64,000 nt of DNA, from the NCBI GenBank assembly GCA_964506505.1, contig CAZDKY010000021.1, positions 1 to 64,000 on the forward strand, written 5' to 3'. Under the pieces are notes generated by a model. That model had not been told where the DNA came from. It searched no databases and worked only from the letters and a program-made list of their open reading frames with translations. Positions 10,078-17,671 of the stretch are shown in pieces. This stretch comes from M55B129 sp964506505 (GTDB lineage Bacteria > Bacillota > Dethiobacteria > DTU022). Position numbers and translations under genes: made by a program. Every line of letters begins with the position of its first letter. Position 1 is the stretch's first letter.

Positions 10078-10977
10078 CTAGTCGTGTCTGTCTACTATTT
10101 CGCTCTGGTTAACCCACTCCAGGCCGGAGCCGGGAGTGAAACCTTCCCGCCTGGCCAGTAAATCATAAGGCAGAGTGGCAAGGTTGTGGATGGTTAAGAT
10201 TTCTGCTCCATCCATGTTTAATTTTCTCCCATCAAAGATCTTGTAATACTGGCAGCATTGGCGACAATAGTAAACCCTGCATGTTTCCATCCCTTCAACA
10301 CTAAAATAACCGAGTTCCTCTCGCTCTTCATTTCCGCAGTACGGGCATTTGACGCGGCTATACACCCAGCGGGTGCCACAGAGCCAGCATTCGAACTGTT
10401 TTGCGCCATCACTGCTGCGAAGCATACCAAAATGAGGCTTTTCACCGCATAACGGGCAATTCCCTCCTTCCCAGATGTCAGTCCGCAAGACCTCACTTAC
10501 CGGCTGTAGGTACTGCCGGTAAAAGGAAGATACTATTATCGAAAAAAGAAACGTGGCCATGTCCTGCTCCAGGACGTTTTCTTTGACCAGATCGTCTCTG
10601 AACTCCATGAACTCGTTTCTTTCCATTTTTTCTGGTTTTTCAGCCAGGAACCGGTCACTTGCTTCTTCTAAAACCTTCACAGTAGTTTTTAAAGTTGGAT
10701 TCGTTTTGTTCATGGCTATACTAACTTTCTTTAGCATTCCGATGACAGCGCTGGTATCCAGCGGGGGATTGCAGTTAAGCGACTGGCCCTTCTGCAGGGT
10801 TTCGTATACTTTCATTTCATCAAGCGGCGCTGCAGCTTCAATCGGGTTTTCCAGAATATACTCATTAAGAGCAGAATATGCCTTTTCGACAAAGGTAACT
10901 GCTTCGCTAAAATTGTCATAGAGGCGGATGCAGCGGTCAATTTCTTCCCTGTAATTATTGTGCGGCAGGATAGTCAA
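10078..10977 (-). CDS. fdhE: Formate dehydrogenase accessory protein FdhE
   Basis: The 299-residue cytoplasmic protein has a helical N-terminal half and a rubredoxin-like half with CxxC pairs (CPLCG near 176, CWLCG near 198, CPYCG near 212, CRQCC near 240). FdhE proteins are needed for activation or quality control of Tat-exported formate dehydrogenases before export. Translation begins at a TTG behind GGGGGA; no ATG lies in a suitable place. It is the first gene of the fdhE-fdhA-fdhB-rnfC-rnfD series, so its upstream region should hold the operon promoter. Confidence 0.9.
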   Translation of the reverse strand: MTILPHNNYREEIDRCIRLYDNFSEAVTFVEKAYSALNEYILENPIEAAAPLDEMKVYETLQKGQSLNCNPPLDTSAVIGMLKKVSIAMNKTNPTLKTTVKVLEEASDRFLAEKPEKMERNEFMEFRDDLVKENVLEQDMATFLFSIIVSSFYRQYLQPVSEVLRTDIWEGGNCPLCGEKPHFGMLRSSDGAKQFECWLCGTRWVYSRVKCPYCGNEEREELGYFSVEGMETCRVYYCRQCCQYYKIFDGRKLNMDGAEILTIHNLATLPYDLLARREGFTPGSGLEWVNQSEIVDRHD

Positions 10978-11002
10978 TTATATATCCCCCTTTAATTTAA
11001 AT

Positions 11003-11023
11003 TAATACCAATTATTAGTATTA
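11003..11023. promoter_or_regulatory. Inverted repeat upstream of fdhE, possible operator
   Basis: TAATAC (11003-11008) and GTATTA (11018-11023) form a dyad around nine bases, about 25 bases upstream of the fdhE start codon. Position and symmetry suit a dimeric regulator, but no family is recognised and AT-rich DNA gives such dyads by chance. Confidence 0.35.
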
Positions 11024-11250
11024 GGAATCACATATATTGTGAATTTATTAACATGTACTTACATAAAAAAATGCCTTCCTCATATTTAAGCATTATGGCA
11101 CATATCGTTTTCTGTGTCAATAAATACTGACACCTTATTAATCAACCCTTATTAATCATTTTACTTTAATAAAATTTCCGGCTCCTCAAAGATTTTAAAC
11201 GATATAAAACGGATATGATATAAACTTAATATCAAATACATTCATTCTAT

Positions 11251-11302
11251 AAAAAGGCGGCTGATCCTTTTTTTTAAAACATTTTTTTTCTGCCGCTTTT
11301 TC
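11251..11302 (-). terminator. Possible terminator downstream of arsC
   Basis: AAAAAGGCGGC at 11251-11261 can pair with GCCGCTTTTT at 11292-11301, leaving a long A/T-rich loop. Read on the minus strand it ends in a T-run after a GC stem, suitable for the arsC transcript. Confidence 0.45.
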
Positions 11303-11413
11303 AGTCTCAAATGGTCCAATTCTTTAATTCAAATGTTAAAAATGGCCTTCCATTCGATAAATTTTTCTCCCTTTACTTAGTTTCAATTCAGCAGGGCAAG
11401 TCGAACTGGATCA

Positions 11414-11836
11414 TTACTTCGTTAGTAGTTTCACATAATCTTGAATTTGATCACGGATAATTCGAAATTGATCCAGTATTTCCTCCTCCTTTCCCTCAGC
11501 CCTGGCCGGATCTTCCAAAGGCCAGTGCCTCTTTTCAACTTTTACCGGGACAACCGGACAGTTTTCCCGGGCATCGCCGCACAGGGTAATCAACAGGTCA
11601 GTCTTATTCAATAGCGCACCAGTTATACGATCAGAAGTCTGATTGCTGATATCTATTCCCACTTCGTCCATTACCCTGACTGCCCGCGGATTCAGCCCAA
11701 CAGGATTTATACCGGCGCTAGAAACTGCGAAGCGATCCCCGCCGAGCTTTTTTAAAAACCCTTCGGCCATCTGGCTGCGAGCAGAATTGCCGGTGCAGAG
11801 GAAGAGTACCCTTTTTGGGGCAGCTTTCTTATTCAT
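11414..11836 (-). CDS. arsC: Arsenate reductase, thioredoxin-coupled
   Basis: The 140-residue protein has the low-molecular-weight phosphatase fold. The P-loop CTGNSARS starts at C14, the redox pair C86 and C93 lies in LCGDARENCP, and the general acid aspartate is in LEDPA near 109. These are the three cysteines used by thioredoxin-dependent ArsC (B. subtilis/S. aureus type) to reduce arsenate to arsenite. The arsenite exporter that should accompany it survives only as a fragment just upstream, and an ArsP-like permease lies beyond it. Confidence 0.93.
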   Translation of the reverse strand: MNKKAAPKRVLFLCTGNSARSQMAEGFLKKLGGDRFAVSSAGINPVGLNPRAVRVMDEVGIDISNQTSDRITGALLNKTDLLITLCGDARENCPVVPVKVEKRHWPLEDPARAEGKEEEILDQFRIIRDQIQDYVKLLTK

Positions 11837-11942
11837 TTGTTGATTCTCCCGTTTGGATATTTTTTAATTGTTACTATTCCATAATTAATTTGAGACAACA
11901 TTACAAAACTTCTTCGCTCAATCTCAAAAATAATGTGGCTTT

Positions 11943-12136
11943 TTACCTTACAACCTGCTTCATGGCCGGGAACCAGCTGCGGGTCTTCAGGCAGATCCGG
12001 ACCAGGACCAGCATGATCGGCACTTCGATTAAAACCCCGACGACCGTGGACAGGGCCGCCCCTGAAGTGAGGCCGAAAATTGTCACCGCCGTAGCTATGG
12101 CCACCTCAAGATGGTTGCCGTCGCCTATATTTCATG
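11943..12136 (-). pseudogene. Remnant of an Acr3-type arsenite efflux transporter
   Basis: The minus strand reads about 60 codons ending in TAA at 11943-11945 that match the last two helices of Acr3/ArsB-type arsenite carriers: GNHLEVAIATAV, FGLTSGAALSTVVGVLIEVP. An in-frame TGA directly upstream, no start codon and the adjacent permease end show that the rest of the gene is gone. Gene loss by deletion between the permease and arsC is the likely cause. Confidence 0.75.
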
Positions 12137-12235
12137 CCGGTATCAATACATTGGTCACCATACAGGAAATAGTTTATATACCCCATTTATTTTTAAATCC
12201 AAAACTGCTTTGTACAGACAGGTGCTGGTTAGCCT

Positions 12236-13423
12236 TTATAATCCCATGCTGCCAAAAATCATCCCCGATATTGTAGCCATAACAACAACCAGCGCAACGA
12301 AAACTATCGTTTTTTGGGTGCCGAGAACTGAACGTATTACAAGCATATTTGGCAAACTGAGGGCCGGTCCGGCGAGCAGCAGGGCGAGCGCCGGCCCCTT
12401 ACCCATGCCAGCTCCAAGCAATCCCTGTAGAATGGGAATTTCTGTTAAGGTGGCGAAGTACATAAAAGCACCGACTACTGAGGCAACAAGGTTGGCCTGC
12501 AAACTGTTACCACCAACCAGCGCTTCTATATAGCGAACCGGAATTAACCCGGCATCGCTTCCCGGACGCCCCATCAGCAAACCGGCTACCAGGACACCGG
12601 CAAAAAGCAGGGGCAGAATCTGCTTGGCAAAATCCCAGGTGGTATTAACCCAGTCCTTTCGTTCTTCCTGTTTAAACCACCGGGCGAGTATAAAGAAAAG
12701 GGCAACCAGTAAAGCTATTACTACCGGCCATTTTACCGCGTATATCATATTATAGAAACCAATTGGTTCAGCCGGTTTACCCCAGGTGGCAAAAATCAAT
12801 ATCAACACGAGGGTCAGGAAAAAGAGGATATTCTGCACCGGGCTGCGTGTTTCAGTCATATCTTCATCCAAACCAGCCATCTGTGAGGCAAGCCTTTTTT
12901 GATCATCTTCCCGATATAGAAAAGCCATAATCAGCCCGATCACCACTGCAAATACTATTGCACCAACTGCCCTGGCCATGCCAAGTTCCCAGCCCAGGAC
13001 CCGTGCTGTTAAAACAATCGCCAGGATATTAATGGCTGGCCCTGAGTAAAGAAAGGCCACGGCCGGGCCAATACCTGCTCCACGACGGTAAATACCACTG
13101 AACAGGGGCAATACCGTGCAGGAGCAAACAGCCAGGATTATGCCGGAAACTGAGGCTACAGAATAGGCAACAATCCTGCTGGCACCGCTCCCAAAATACT
13201 TGATCACTGCACCCTGGGAAACAAAATTGGCAATAGCCCCGGCTATAAAGAATGCCGGGATCAGGCAGAATAAAACATGCTCCCGGGCATATTCCTGCAG
13301 CAGGTGAAAAGCTTCAATAATAGCCGTGCTTATCTGCGGACTGCCAAAAGGCACAAAATAGGCAGCGAGAAAAACGGCTACGATAACAATAAATTTTTGG
13401 TATTCTTTCATGGACAGGTTCAA
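12236..13423 (-). CDS. ArsP/YraQ-family (DUF318) permease
   Basis: The 395-residue protein has two bundles of about four to five membrane helices around a charged central loop (residues 180-205). The family signature CSCTVLPLFSGIYRRGAGIGP with its cysteine pair is near residues 100-120, and a second half-repeat LLGAGMGKGPALALLLAGPA lies near 340-360. ArsP members export trivalent organoarsenicals, but many relatives have unknown substrates. The small thioredoxin-like gene lies 47 bases upstream and is typically paired with these permeases. Location beside arsC supports an arsenic role but does not prove it. Confidence 0.8.
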   Translation of the reverse strand: MNLSMKEYQKFIVIVAVFLAAYFVPFGSPQISTAIIEAFHLLQEYAREHVLFCLIPAFFIAGAIANFVSQGAVIKYFGSGASRIVAYSVASVSGIILAVCSCTVLPLFSGIYRRGAGIGPAVAFLYSGPAINILAIVLTARVLGWELGMARAVGAIVFAVVIGLIMAFLYREDDQKRLASQMAGLDEDMTETRSPVQNILFFLTLVLILIFATWGKPAEPIGFYNMIYAVKWPVVIALLVALFFILARWFKQEERKDWVNTTWDFAKQILPLLFAGVLVAGLLMGRPGSDAGLIPVRYIEALVGGNSLQANLVASVVGAFMYFATLTEIPILQGLLGAGMGKGPALALLLAGPALSLPNMLVIRSVLGTQKTIVFVALVVVMATISGMIFGSMGL

Positions 13424-13470
13424 CTCCTCGATATAAATAAACTTGTTGGAATATTGTTTGTGTTAAATAA

Positions 13471-13710
13471 TTACAATTCTTCCTGGATCATTTTTTTTAT
13501 TGCTTCAAGGCTCAGCACTTTACCGGAAGATTTAACCTTTTCATTAATAACAAGAGCCGGCGTCATCATCACATTATAGTCCATTATTTCATCCATATCC
13601 GTAACCTTCCTGACATCAGCGGCAACATTTAGTTCAGCCAGAGCATTTACTGTTTCCTTTTCCAGAGCCTGGCATTTGCTGCACCCGGTTCCCAATATTT
13701 TAATGATCAT
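13471..13710 (-). CDS. Small thioredoxin-family redox disulfide protein
   Basis: The 79-residue protein has a glutaredoxin/thioredoxin fold with active site GTGCSKC near the N-terminus, the cis-proline region MMTPALVI, and the GKV loop. Proteins of this type often precede DUF318 permeases and are thought to reduce the permease or its thiol-binding substrate (inference from context). Confidence 0.88.
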   Translation of the reverse strand: MIIKILGTGCSKCQALEKETVNALAELNVAADVRKVTDMDEIMDYNVMMTPALVINEKVKSSGKVLSLEAIKKMIQEEL

Positions 13711-13739
13711 TTTTTTATTAACTCCTTTCGATTATTATT

Positions 13740-13947
13740 TTATTCGAGTGCTTCCTGCGGTTCTATATCTATGCATATACTCTGCAACATCACCTGTTCT
13801 TCATCATCCAGGGCGACAATAATCTTGCCCATTGAAGGTGCCCCAAGCCGGGCTTGCTCCTATCTCCCGCATATAAGAATCTACCGCCCGGCAAACGGAT
13901 TCCGTCTTGGTATACAATGTTGCGGCATTGTCAAAATAAATGTTCAT
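13740..13947 (-). pseudogene. Remnant of a cysteine desulfurase-like gene fused to a second small gene remnant
   Basis: From ATG at 13947 the minus strand encodes YFDNAAT and a following helix ending EIGASPAWG, the start of class V aminotransferase/cysteine desulfurases (YFDNAAT...REIGASPGRG). After about 35 codons the frame diverges to a stop. A second frame overlapping the end encodes MGKIIVALDDEEQ and ends at 13740. The PLP lysine and catalytic cysteine are absent. It is best read as a deletion scar joining two genes. Confidence 0.6.
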
Positions 13948-13995
13948 AGAAAAATCCTTTTTAAAGCCCGGGTATTTTTAAAATACTAGTAAATA

Positions 13996-14026
13996 CTCAG
14001 CCTTATAAATTTTTGTTAAGGCTGAG
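13996..14026. repeat. Perfect ten-pair inverted repeat
   Basis: CTCAGCCTTA (13996-14005) and TAAGGCTGAG (14017-14026) pair perfectly around 11 bases. No T-run follows on either strand, so it is not a standard terminator. It directly abuts the repeat at 14029. Confidence 0.6.
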
Positions 14027-14028
14027 CC

Positions 14029-14108
14029 GTGCCAGCGGGGACGGTTCGAGCGTCACCGGAACGAAGCAGAGGTCCGAAGAAAAGACAATGGAACTGTCCT
14101 CTTGACAC
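14029..14108. repeat. GGGGACGGTTC-type intergenic repeat with inverted ends
   Basis: The left end (14029-14047) contains GGGGACGGTTC and the right end (14091-14108) contains the near-complement GAACTGTCC, ending in TTGACAC opposite GTGCCA. It resembles palindromic intergenic repeats that I recall from Peptococcaceae genomes. A degraded relative is at 29422-29480. Confidence 0.45.
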
Positions 14109-14465
14109 GCAAATACTATTAAAAGCAAAAATACAATTTTAATTCATACATGTCATAATAGTTATATAGTAATACAGTTTCTCTAAATAATCAACTGGGA
14201 ATCGAGATCTCCAAAATATTCCCCCGCTAAAACCTGCAGTAGCTTTACAATATGTCGAGATCTCTTTTTAAGCTTTCCTCCTAACCCTCAGCACCCGTTT
14301 TAAAATTTACTTCAATCTTTCACTGCCCTGATTTCCCATTTTTACAATGAATTTTTAGTTCTTAAACTGCACTCGAACAACATTTCCAACCAAATATTGT
14401 ATACAATAACTTGAAATTCACACAGCAATTCATGTTATAATGTTACGGTTAAATATAATATTTTT

Positions 14466-14515
14466 AGACCGCAAAATGGGGGGTGGCAAACTTGTCGCTT
14501 TCGCACAAACGGTCT
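14466..14515 (+). promoter_or_regulatory. Structured 5' leader of the DUF554 gene, class unknown
   Basis: AGACCG (14466-14471) pairs with CGGTCT (14510-14515), enclosing a G-rich strand (GGGGGGTGG) and an inner hairpin TTGT/ACAA with a CTTTCG-like loop. The closing stem ends five bases before the GGAAAGGTG ribosome binding site. Layout suits a small riboswitch or regulator site, but it matches no class I know. Confidence 0.35.
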
Positions 14516-14528
14516 GGAAAGGTGTTCT

Positions 14529-15245
14529 ATGCTTGGAAACTACGTAAATACTCTGGCAATTATTGTCGCAAGCCTGCTTGGCCTGTTGATCCGGAAAGGG
14601 TTAAAAGAAGAATATAAAACAATAGTTATGCAGGCTATCGGGCTGTCGGTTATCTTTATCGGAGCGGTCACCGCCCTCGGGGGGCTGATGGATCCGGCAA
14701 GCGAACCAATACTCTTTATTCTCAGTCTGGTTATCGGTGGGGCAATTGGCGAGATGCTACGCCTTGACAGAGCCCTCAATAAGCTGGGCACGCTGCTGCA
14801 GGAAAAAGTAGGCGGCAACGGCAGCAATGTTGCCCGTGGCTTCGTAACAGCAAGTCTCATATACTGTGTGGGGACAATGGCCATTCTGGGTTCCATTGAA
14901 AGCGGCCTGCGGGGAAATCATAACATGCTTTTTGCCAAATCAGTCCTTGACGGCGTAACTTCCATGATTCTTTCATCAACACTGGGTGTGGGGGTTATTT
15001 TTTCGGCGGCAGCAGTTTTTATCTACCAGGGGCTTATTATTCTCTTCGCCGGATCAATTGAGTCTTTGCTAACCGAACAGATCATCCGCGAGATAACAAT
15101 TATCGGGGGAATCCTCATTTTCGGAATTGGCCTTAACCTGCTGGAAATCAAAAAAATAAACACAATTAATCTTCTGCCGGCCATTTTTGTGCCTGTTGTT
15201 TACTACCTGCTGATTATGCCACTGTACCAGATCCTGTTTTTTTAA
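14529..15245 (+). CDS. DUF554 membrane protein
   Basis: The 238-residue protein has about six membrane helices with a short charged loop near residues 85-100. It matches the DUF554/YdfK family by the start MLGNYVNTLAIIVASLLGLLI-like pattern, GGAIGEMLRLD near residue 75 and GSIESGLRGNH near 120. The substrate is unknown; transport has been suggested for the family. GGAAAGG lies nine bases before ATG. It is monocistronic, ended by a GC-rich hairpin at 15296-15319. Confidence 0.85.
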   Translation: MLGNYVNTLAIIVASLLGLLIRKGLKEEYKTIVMQAIGLSVIFIGAVTALGGLMDPASEPILFILSLVIGGAIGEMLRLDRALNKLGTLLQEKVGGNGSNVARGFVTASLIYCVGTMAILGSIESGLRGNHNMLFAKSVLDGVTSMILSSTLGVGVIFSAAAVFIYQGLIILFAGSIESLLTEQIIREITIIGGILIFGIGLNLLEIKKINTINLLPAIFVPVVYYLLIMPLYQILFF

Positions 15246-15295
15246 ACCCCGGGTTTTCCCGCCGGCAGCCGGGCCATGGTTTAAACACTGCTGCC

Positions 15296-15319
15296 AGAGG
15301 CCGGGTAAACCCGGCCTCT
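15296..15319 (+). terminator. GC-rich hairpin after the DUF554 gene
   Basis: AGAGGCCGGGT (15296-15306) and ACCCGGCCTCT (15309-15319) pair perfectly. The following sequence lacks a clean T-run, so termination may be incomplete. Confidence 0.5.
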
Positions 15320-15351
15320 TCAGCCGGAAAAAGAAAAAAAGGTTTAAGCTA

Positions 15352-15380
15352 TTGCCGAACAGAGGGGAAATAGTTATAAT
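15352..15380 (+). promoter_or_regulatory. Promoter of tRNA-Arg
   Basis: TTGCCG (15352-15357) and TATAAT (15375-15380) are separated by exactly 17 bases, with the tRNA beginning 17 bases after the -10 box. This is a good housekeeping sigma promoter. Confidence 0.75.
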
Positions 15381-15396
15381 ACAGATCAGAAAACAG

Positions 15397-15472
15397 GCGC
15401 CTGTAGCTCAGGGGATAGAGCAACGGATTCCTAATCCGTGTGCCGCAGGTTCGATTCCTGCCAGGCGCACCA
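15397..15472 (+). tRNA. tRNA-Arg (anticodon CCU)
   Basis: The 76-nt gene includes an encoded CCA end. The acceptor stem is GCGCCTG/CAGGCGC with discriminator A; the D-loop contains AGCTCAGGGGATAGAGC; the T-arm is GCAGG-TTCGATT-CCTGC. The seven-base anticodon loop TTCCTAA gives CCT at 15430-15432, decoding AGG arginine codons. A strong promoter precedes it and an intrinsic terminator follows three bases later. Its last 59 bases recur at 20230-20288. Confidence 0.95.
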
Positions 15473-15474
15473 GT

Positions 15475-15512
15475 AAAAAAGCCCTAAAACTAAACGTTTA
15501 TAGGGCTTTTTT
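15475..15512. terminator. Bidirectional terminator after tRNA-Arg
   Basis: AAAAAAGCCCTA (15475-15486) pairs with TAGGGCTTTTTT (15501-15512); T-runs lie on both strands. It ends the tRNA transcript and can end the trkA-region transcript coming from the right. Confidence 0.85.
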
Positions 15513-15516
15513 TCTA

Positions 15517-16640
15517 TCAACAGGCTGTAAAAAAAGACTTGGGGTGCGTATAGTGTGCGTAAACACCCGGCAAGGCAAAGATAACCAGATGATCTCCGGG
15601 CTTTAAACCTGTTTCACCAAGCGCTATTATGACTTCTTCTCCACGAACAACAGAACCAACGAGCATTCCCGGGAAAAATGCGCTTCTTTAATCTTGCTGC
15701 GGCAGCTGCAGCTTCTGGTGATAATACTATTTCAAATACTTCTGTCCATTTCCCCGGGTAGTATGAACAAATCAAGCAGTTCTTCGCCTCTGGTGAGGCA
15801 GTTTATCTGTGCAGCCACCAGCAGGCGCGGGCTAATAAGACTGTCAAGACCCAGCGTTTTATAAACAGGAATATTTTGCTGTTTCTTTACTTCGCAAATT
15901 ATTTTCTTTGGGCCAAATTCACGAACCAGCAGAGCAGCGACAATATTGGTCCGGTCATCACTGGTTGCAGCTATTACAGCGTCTGCAGCATAAAGCTCTT
16001 CTTCCTTGAGCATGGAAATTTCTGTCACGTCACCATTTAAAACCAGAGTTTTCTGCAATTCTAAATCAAGTTTTTTACAAACCTTCATGCTTTTTTCGAT
16101 TAACTTAACAACAAAATGCTGCCGGCTTGATTCAAGCAGAAGAGCCAACTGATATCCCAGTGCTCCTCCACCGAAAATGACAACATGTCTGATCCTGTCT
16201 CCGGAAAATGATTTATTTACACCGGCATCTGAGAATTGCAGCATTCTTAAAATCTCCAGGGCGGCAACTTTTTCTGGATTGATTACCATGTCAATACCGA
16301 ACTGTGAAATTAAACTTGAATCTTCTTTCAGGAAACCTTTTCCCCTGATACGACAAACAGTATGTGGAACATAATATTTTTTTGCCAGTAGGCAGGCAAG
16401 GGTATTTACTTCATCCATATCTGTTACGGCTACAAGCAAATCCGCTTTTTTAATCCCGGCCTGCTCTAAAACCAAAGCCTGGGCACCATTTCCTTCAACT
16501 ACTTTCAGAGCAGGGTTTTTCTTAAAACGCTCAACCCTGCCCTTGTCATTTTCAATGACTACAACATTTTGGCCTTGATAAATAAGGTGGTGAGCTAATT
16601 CGTAACCAACCTCGCCACCACCAACTATGATAATATACAT
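15517..16640 (-). pseudogene. trkA: Broken TrkA-type K+ uptake regulator
   Basis: The open part (15732-16640, 302 residues) holds two Rossmann NAD-binding domains: VGGGEVGYELA at the start and FGGGALGYQLA near 155. Standard TrkA is about 450 residues arranged as two pairs of Rossmann plus RCK_C domains. The first RCK_C domain is missing between residues about 135 and 148. The second continues in other frames: after LPGE the sequence resumes one base out of frame as WTEVFEIVLSPEA, then shifts again near 15672 to LVGSVVRGEEVIIALGETGLKPGDH, stopping at 15517. Both shifts lie in or near short homopolymers, so assembly error is possible for them but not for the internal deletion. Confidence 0.7.
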
Positions 16641-16737
16641 TTTATTCCTACCTTTTATCTAACCCTTTTTTGCTGCGCGTCATCTCTGAGAAACACACAC
16701 TAACTGAAAAAGCCGAAGCGTAAGATACTAATCGATT

Positions 16738-17397
16738 TTATGACCATCCCAGTTTTTTCAAAGATTTATTCTGACCTATTGCCACTATCAAGTCATTGGC
16801 TCCAATGGTGTCACTGGCAATCGGTGCAATAATGGGATGGCAACCATTGTTAAACCGCCGTAAAGCTATAACTGTTATCCCAAAGCGAGCTCGCAAATTT
16901 AAATCCTGCAAAGATTTACCAACCATATCACCGGGGGCTTCAACCTCGACAATGCTATAATCAGCAGACAACTCAATCAGGTCGATTATTGAAGGAGAAA
17001 TCAAGCTGAGAGCTATTTTCTGCCCTGTATCTCGCTCGGGGTAAACAACCCTGTTGATGCCAACTTTTTTGAGCACCTTGCCATGTAGATCATTTTGAGC
17101 TTTGGCTACTATGTGCTGAGCTCCCATTTCTGTCAACAAGATCGCTACCATGATGCTGGCCTGGATATCAAAACCGATTGCTAAAACTACAGCATCAAAA
17201 TCCCTTACCCCGAGTGCTCTCAGGCTAGATTCATTTGAAACATCAGCAACAAGAGCATTTGTAACCTCATCGCTGATGTGCTGGATAATAATCTCATCAT
17301 TGTCCACCACCATTACATCATGACCTAGTTTGAATAATGTTCGAGCCACACTGGTTCCAAATCTGCCGGCACCGATTACCAGAAAAGATTTTTTCAT
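16738..17397 (-). CDS. KtrA/TrkA-type K+ channel regulatory subunit
   Basis: The 219-residue cytoplasmic protein is a full-length single-unit RCK protein: Rossmann domain with GAGRFGTSVAR near residue 8 and acidic VVDNDE at the second strand end, then an RCK_C domain from about residue 135 (EVEAPGDMVGKSLQDLNLR). Such subunits bind nucleotide and gate a TrkH/KtrB membrane channel. No channel gene is next to it, so the partner must be elsewhere. The 97-base gap to trkA and shared strand suggest one former K+ uptake locus. Confidence 0.88.
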   Translation of the reverse strand: MKKSFLVIGAGRFGTSVARTLFKLGHDVMVVDNDEIIIQHISDEVTNALVADVSNESSLRALGVRDFDAVVLAIGFDIQASIMVAILLTEMGAQHIVAKAQNDLHGKVLKKVGINRVVYPERDTGQKIALSLISPSIIDLIELSADYSIVEVEAPGDMVGKSLQDLNLRARFGITVIALRRFNNGCHPIIAPIASDTIGANDLIVAIGQNKSLKKLGWS

Positions 17398-17619
17398 TTA
17401 ACAACCTCCGGCGTGCTAATTTAACCACATATTTCCAACTGTTGTCATTTTTTTAGTTCATAATATAAAAACAGACTCTTCAATTACTCTTACTGTTCTT
17501 TTTTTTGCAGGTCGCTCTCAATTAGCAATACACGTTTAATTTACCAATTTTGAAATAAAGATAGTATTAATATTCCTGCTTATGTATAAAGATTTCATTA
17601 ACAAACTGCCAAAATTAAA

Positions 17620-17645
17620 GCGCCTGCATTTTGAGATGCAGGCGC
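17620..17645 (-). terminator. Terminator of the kdpDE-like operon
   Basis: GCGCCTGCAT (17620-17629) pairs perfectly with ATGCAGGCGC (17636-17645); on the minus strand TTTAATTTT follows. It lies 27 bases past the response regulator stop. Confidence 0.75.
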
Positions 17646-17671
17646 AGGATTATAAACCGTCAACCCCGGAT

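Larger units (their letters stand above)
10978..11413. other. AT-rich intergenic region upstream of the fdh operon
   Basis: No coding sequence is seen. It contains the inverted repeat at 11003-11023, a terminator-like hairpin at 11251-11302 for arsC, and otherwise AT-rich sequence likely to contain the fdhE promoter, which I could not fix with confidence. Confidence 0.5.
13948..14528. other. Intergenic region with repeats and a structured leader
   Basis: No gene is supported here. It holds a ten-pair hairpin (13996-14026), a repeat flanked by imperfect inverted ends (14029-14108), and the structured leader of the DUF554 gene (14466-14515). The rest is AT-rich. Confidence 0.5.

Noticed and set aside
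15352..15606. Open frame of 84 codons across the tRNA
   Set aside because: It reads through tRNA-Arg and its terminator; an artefact commonly seen at tRNA genes.
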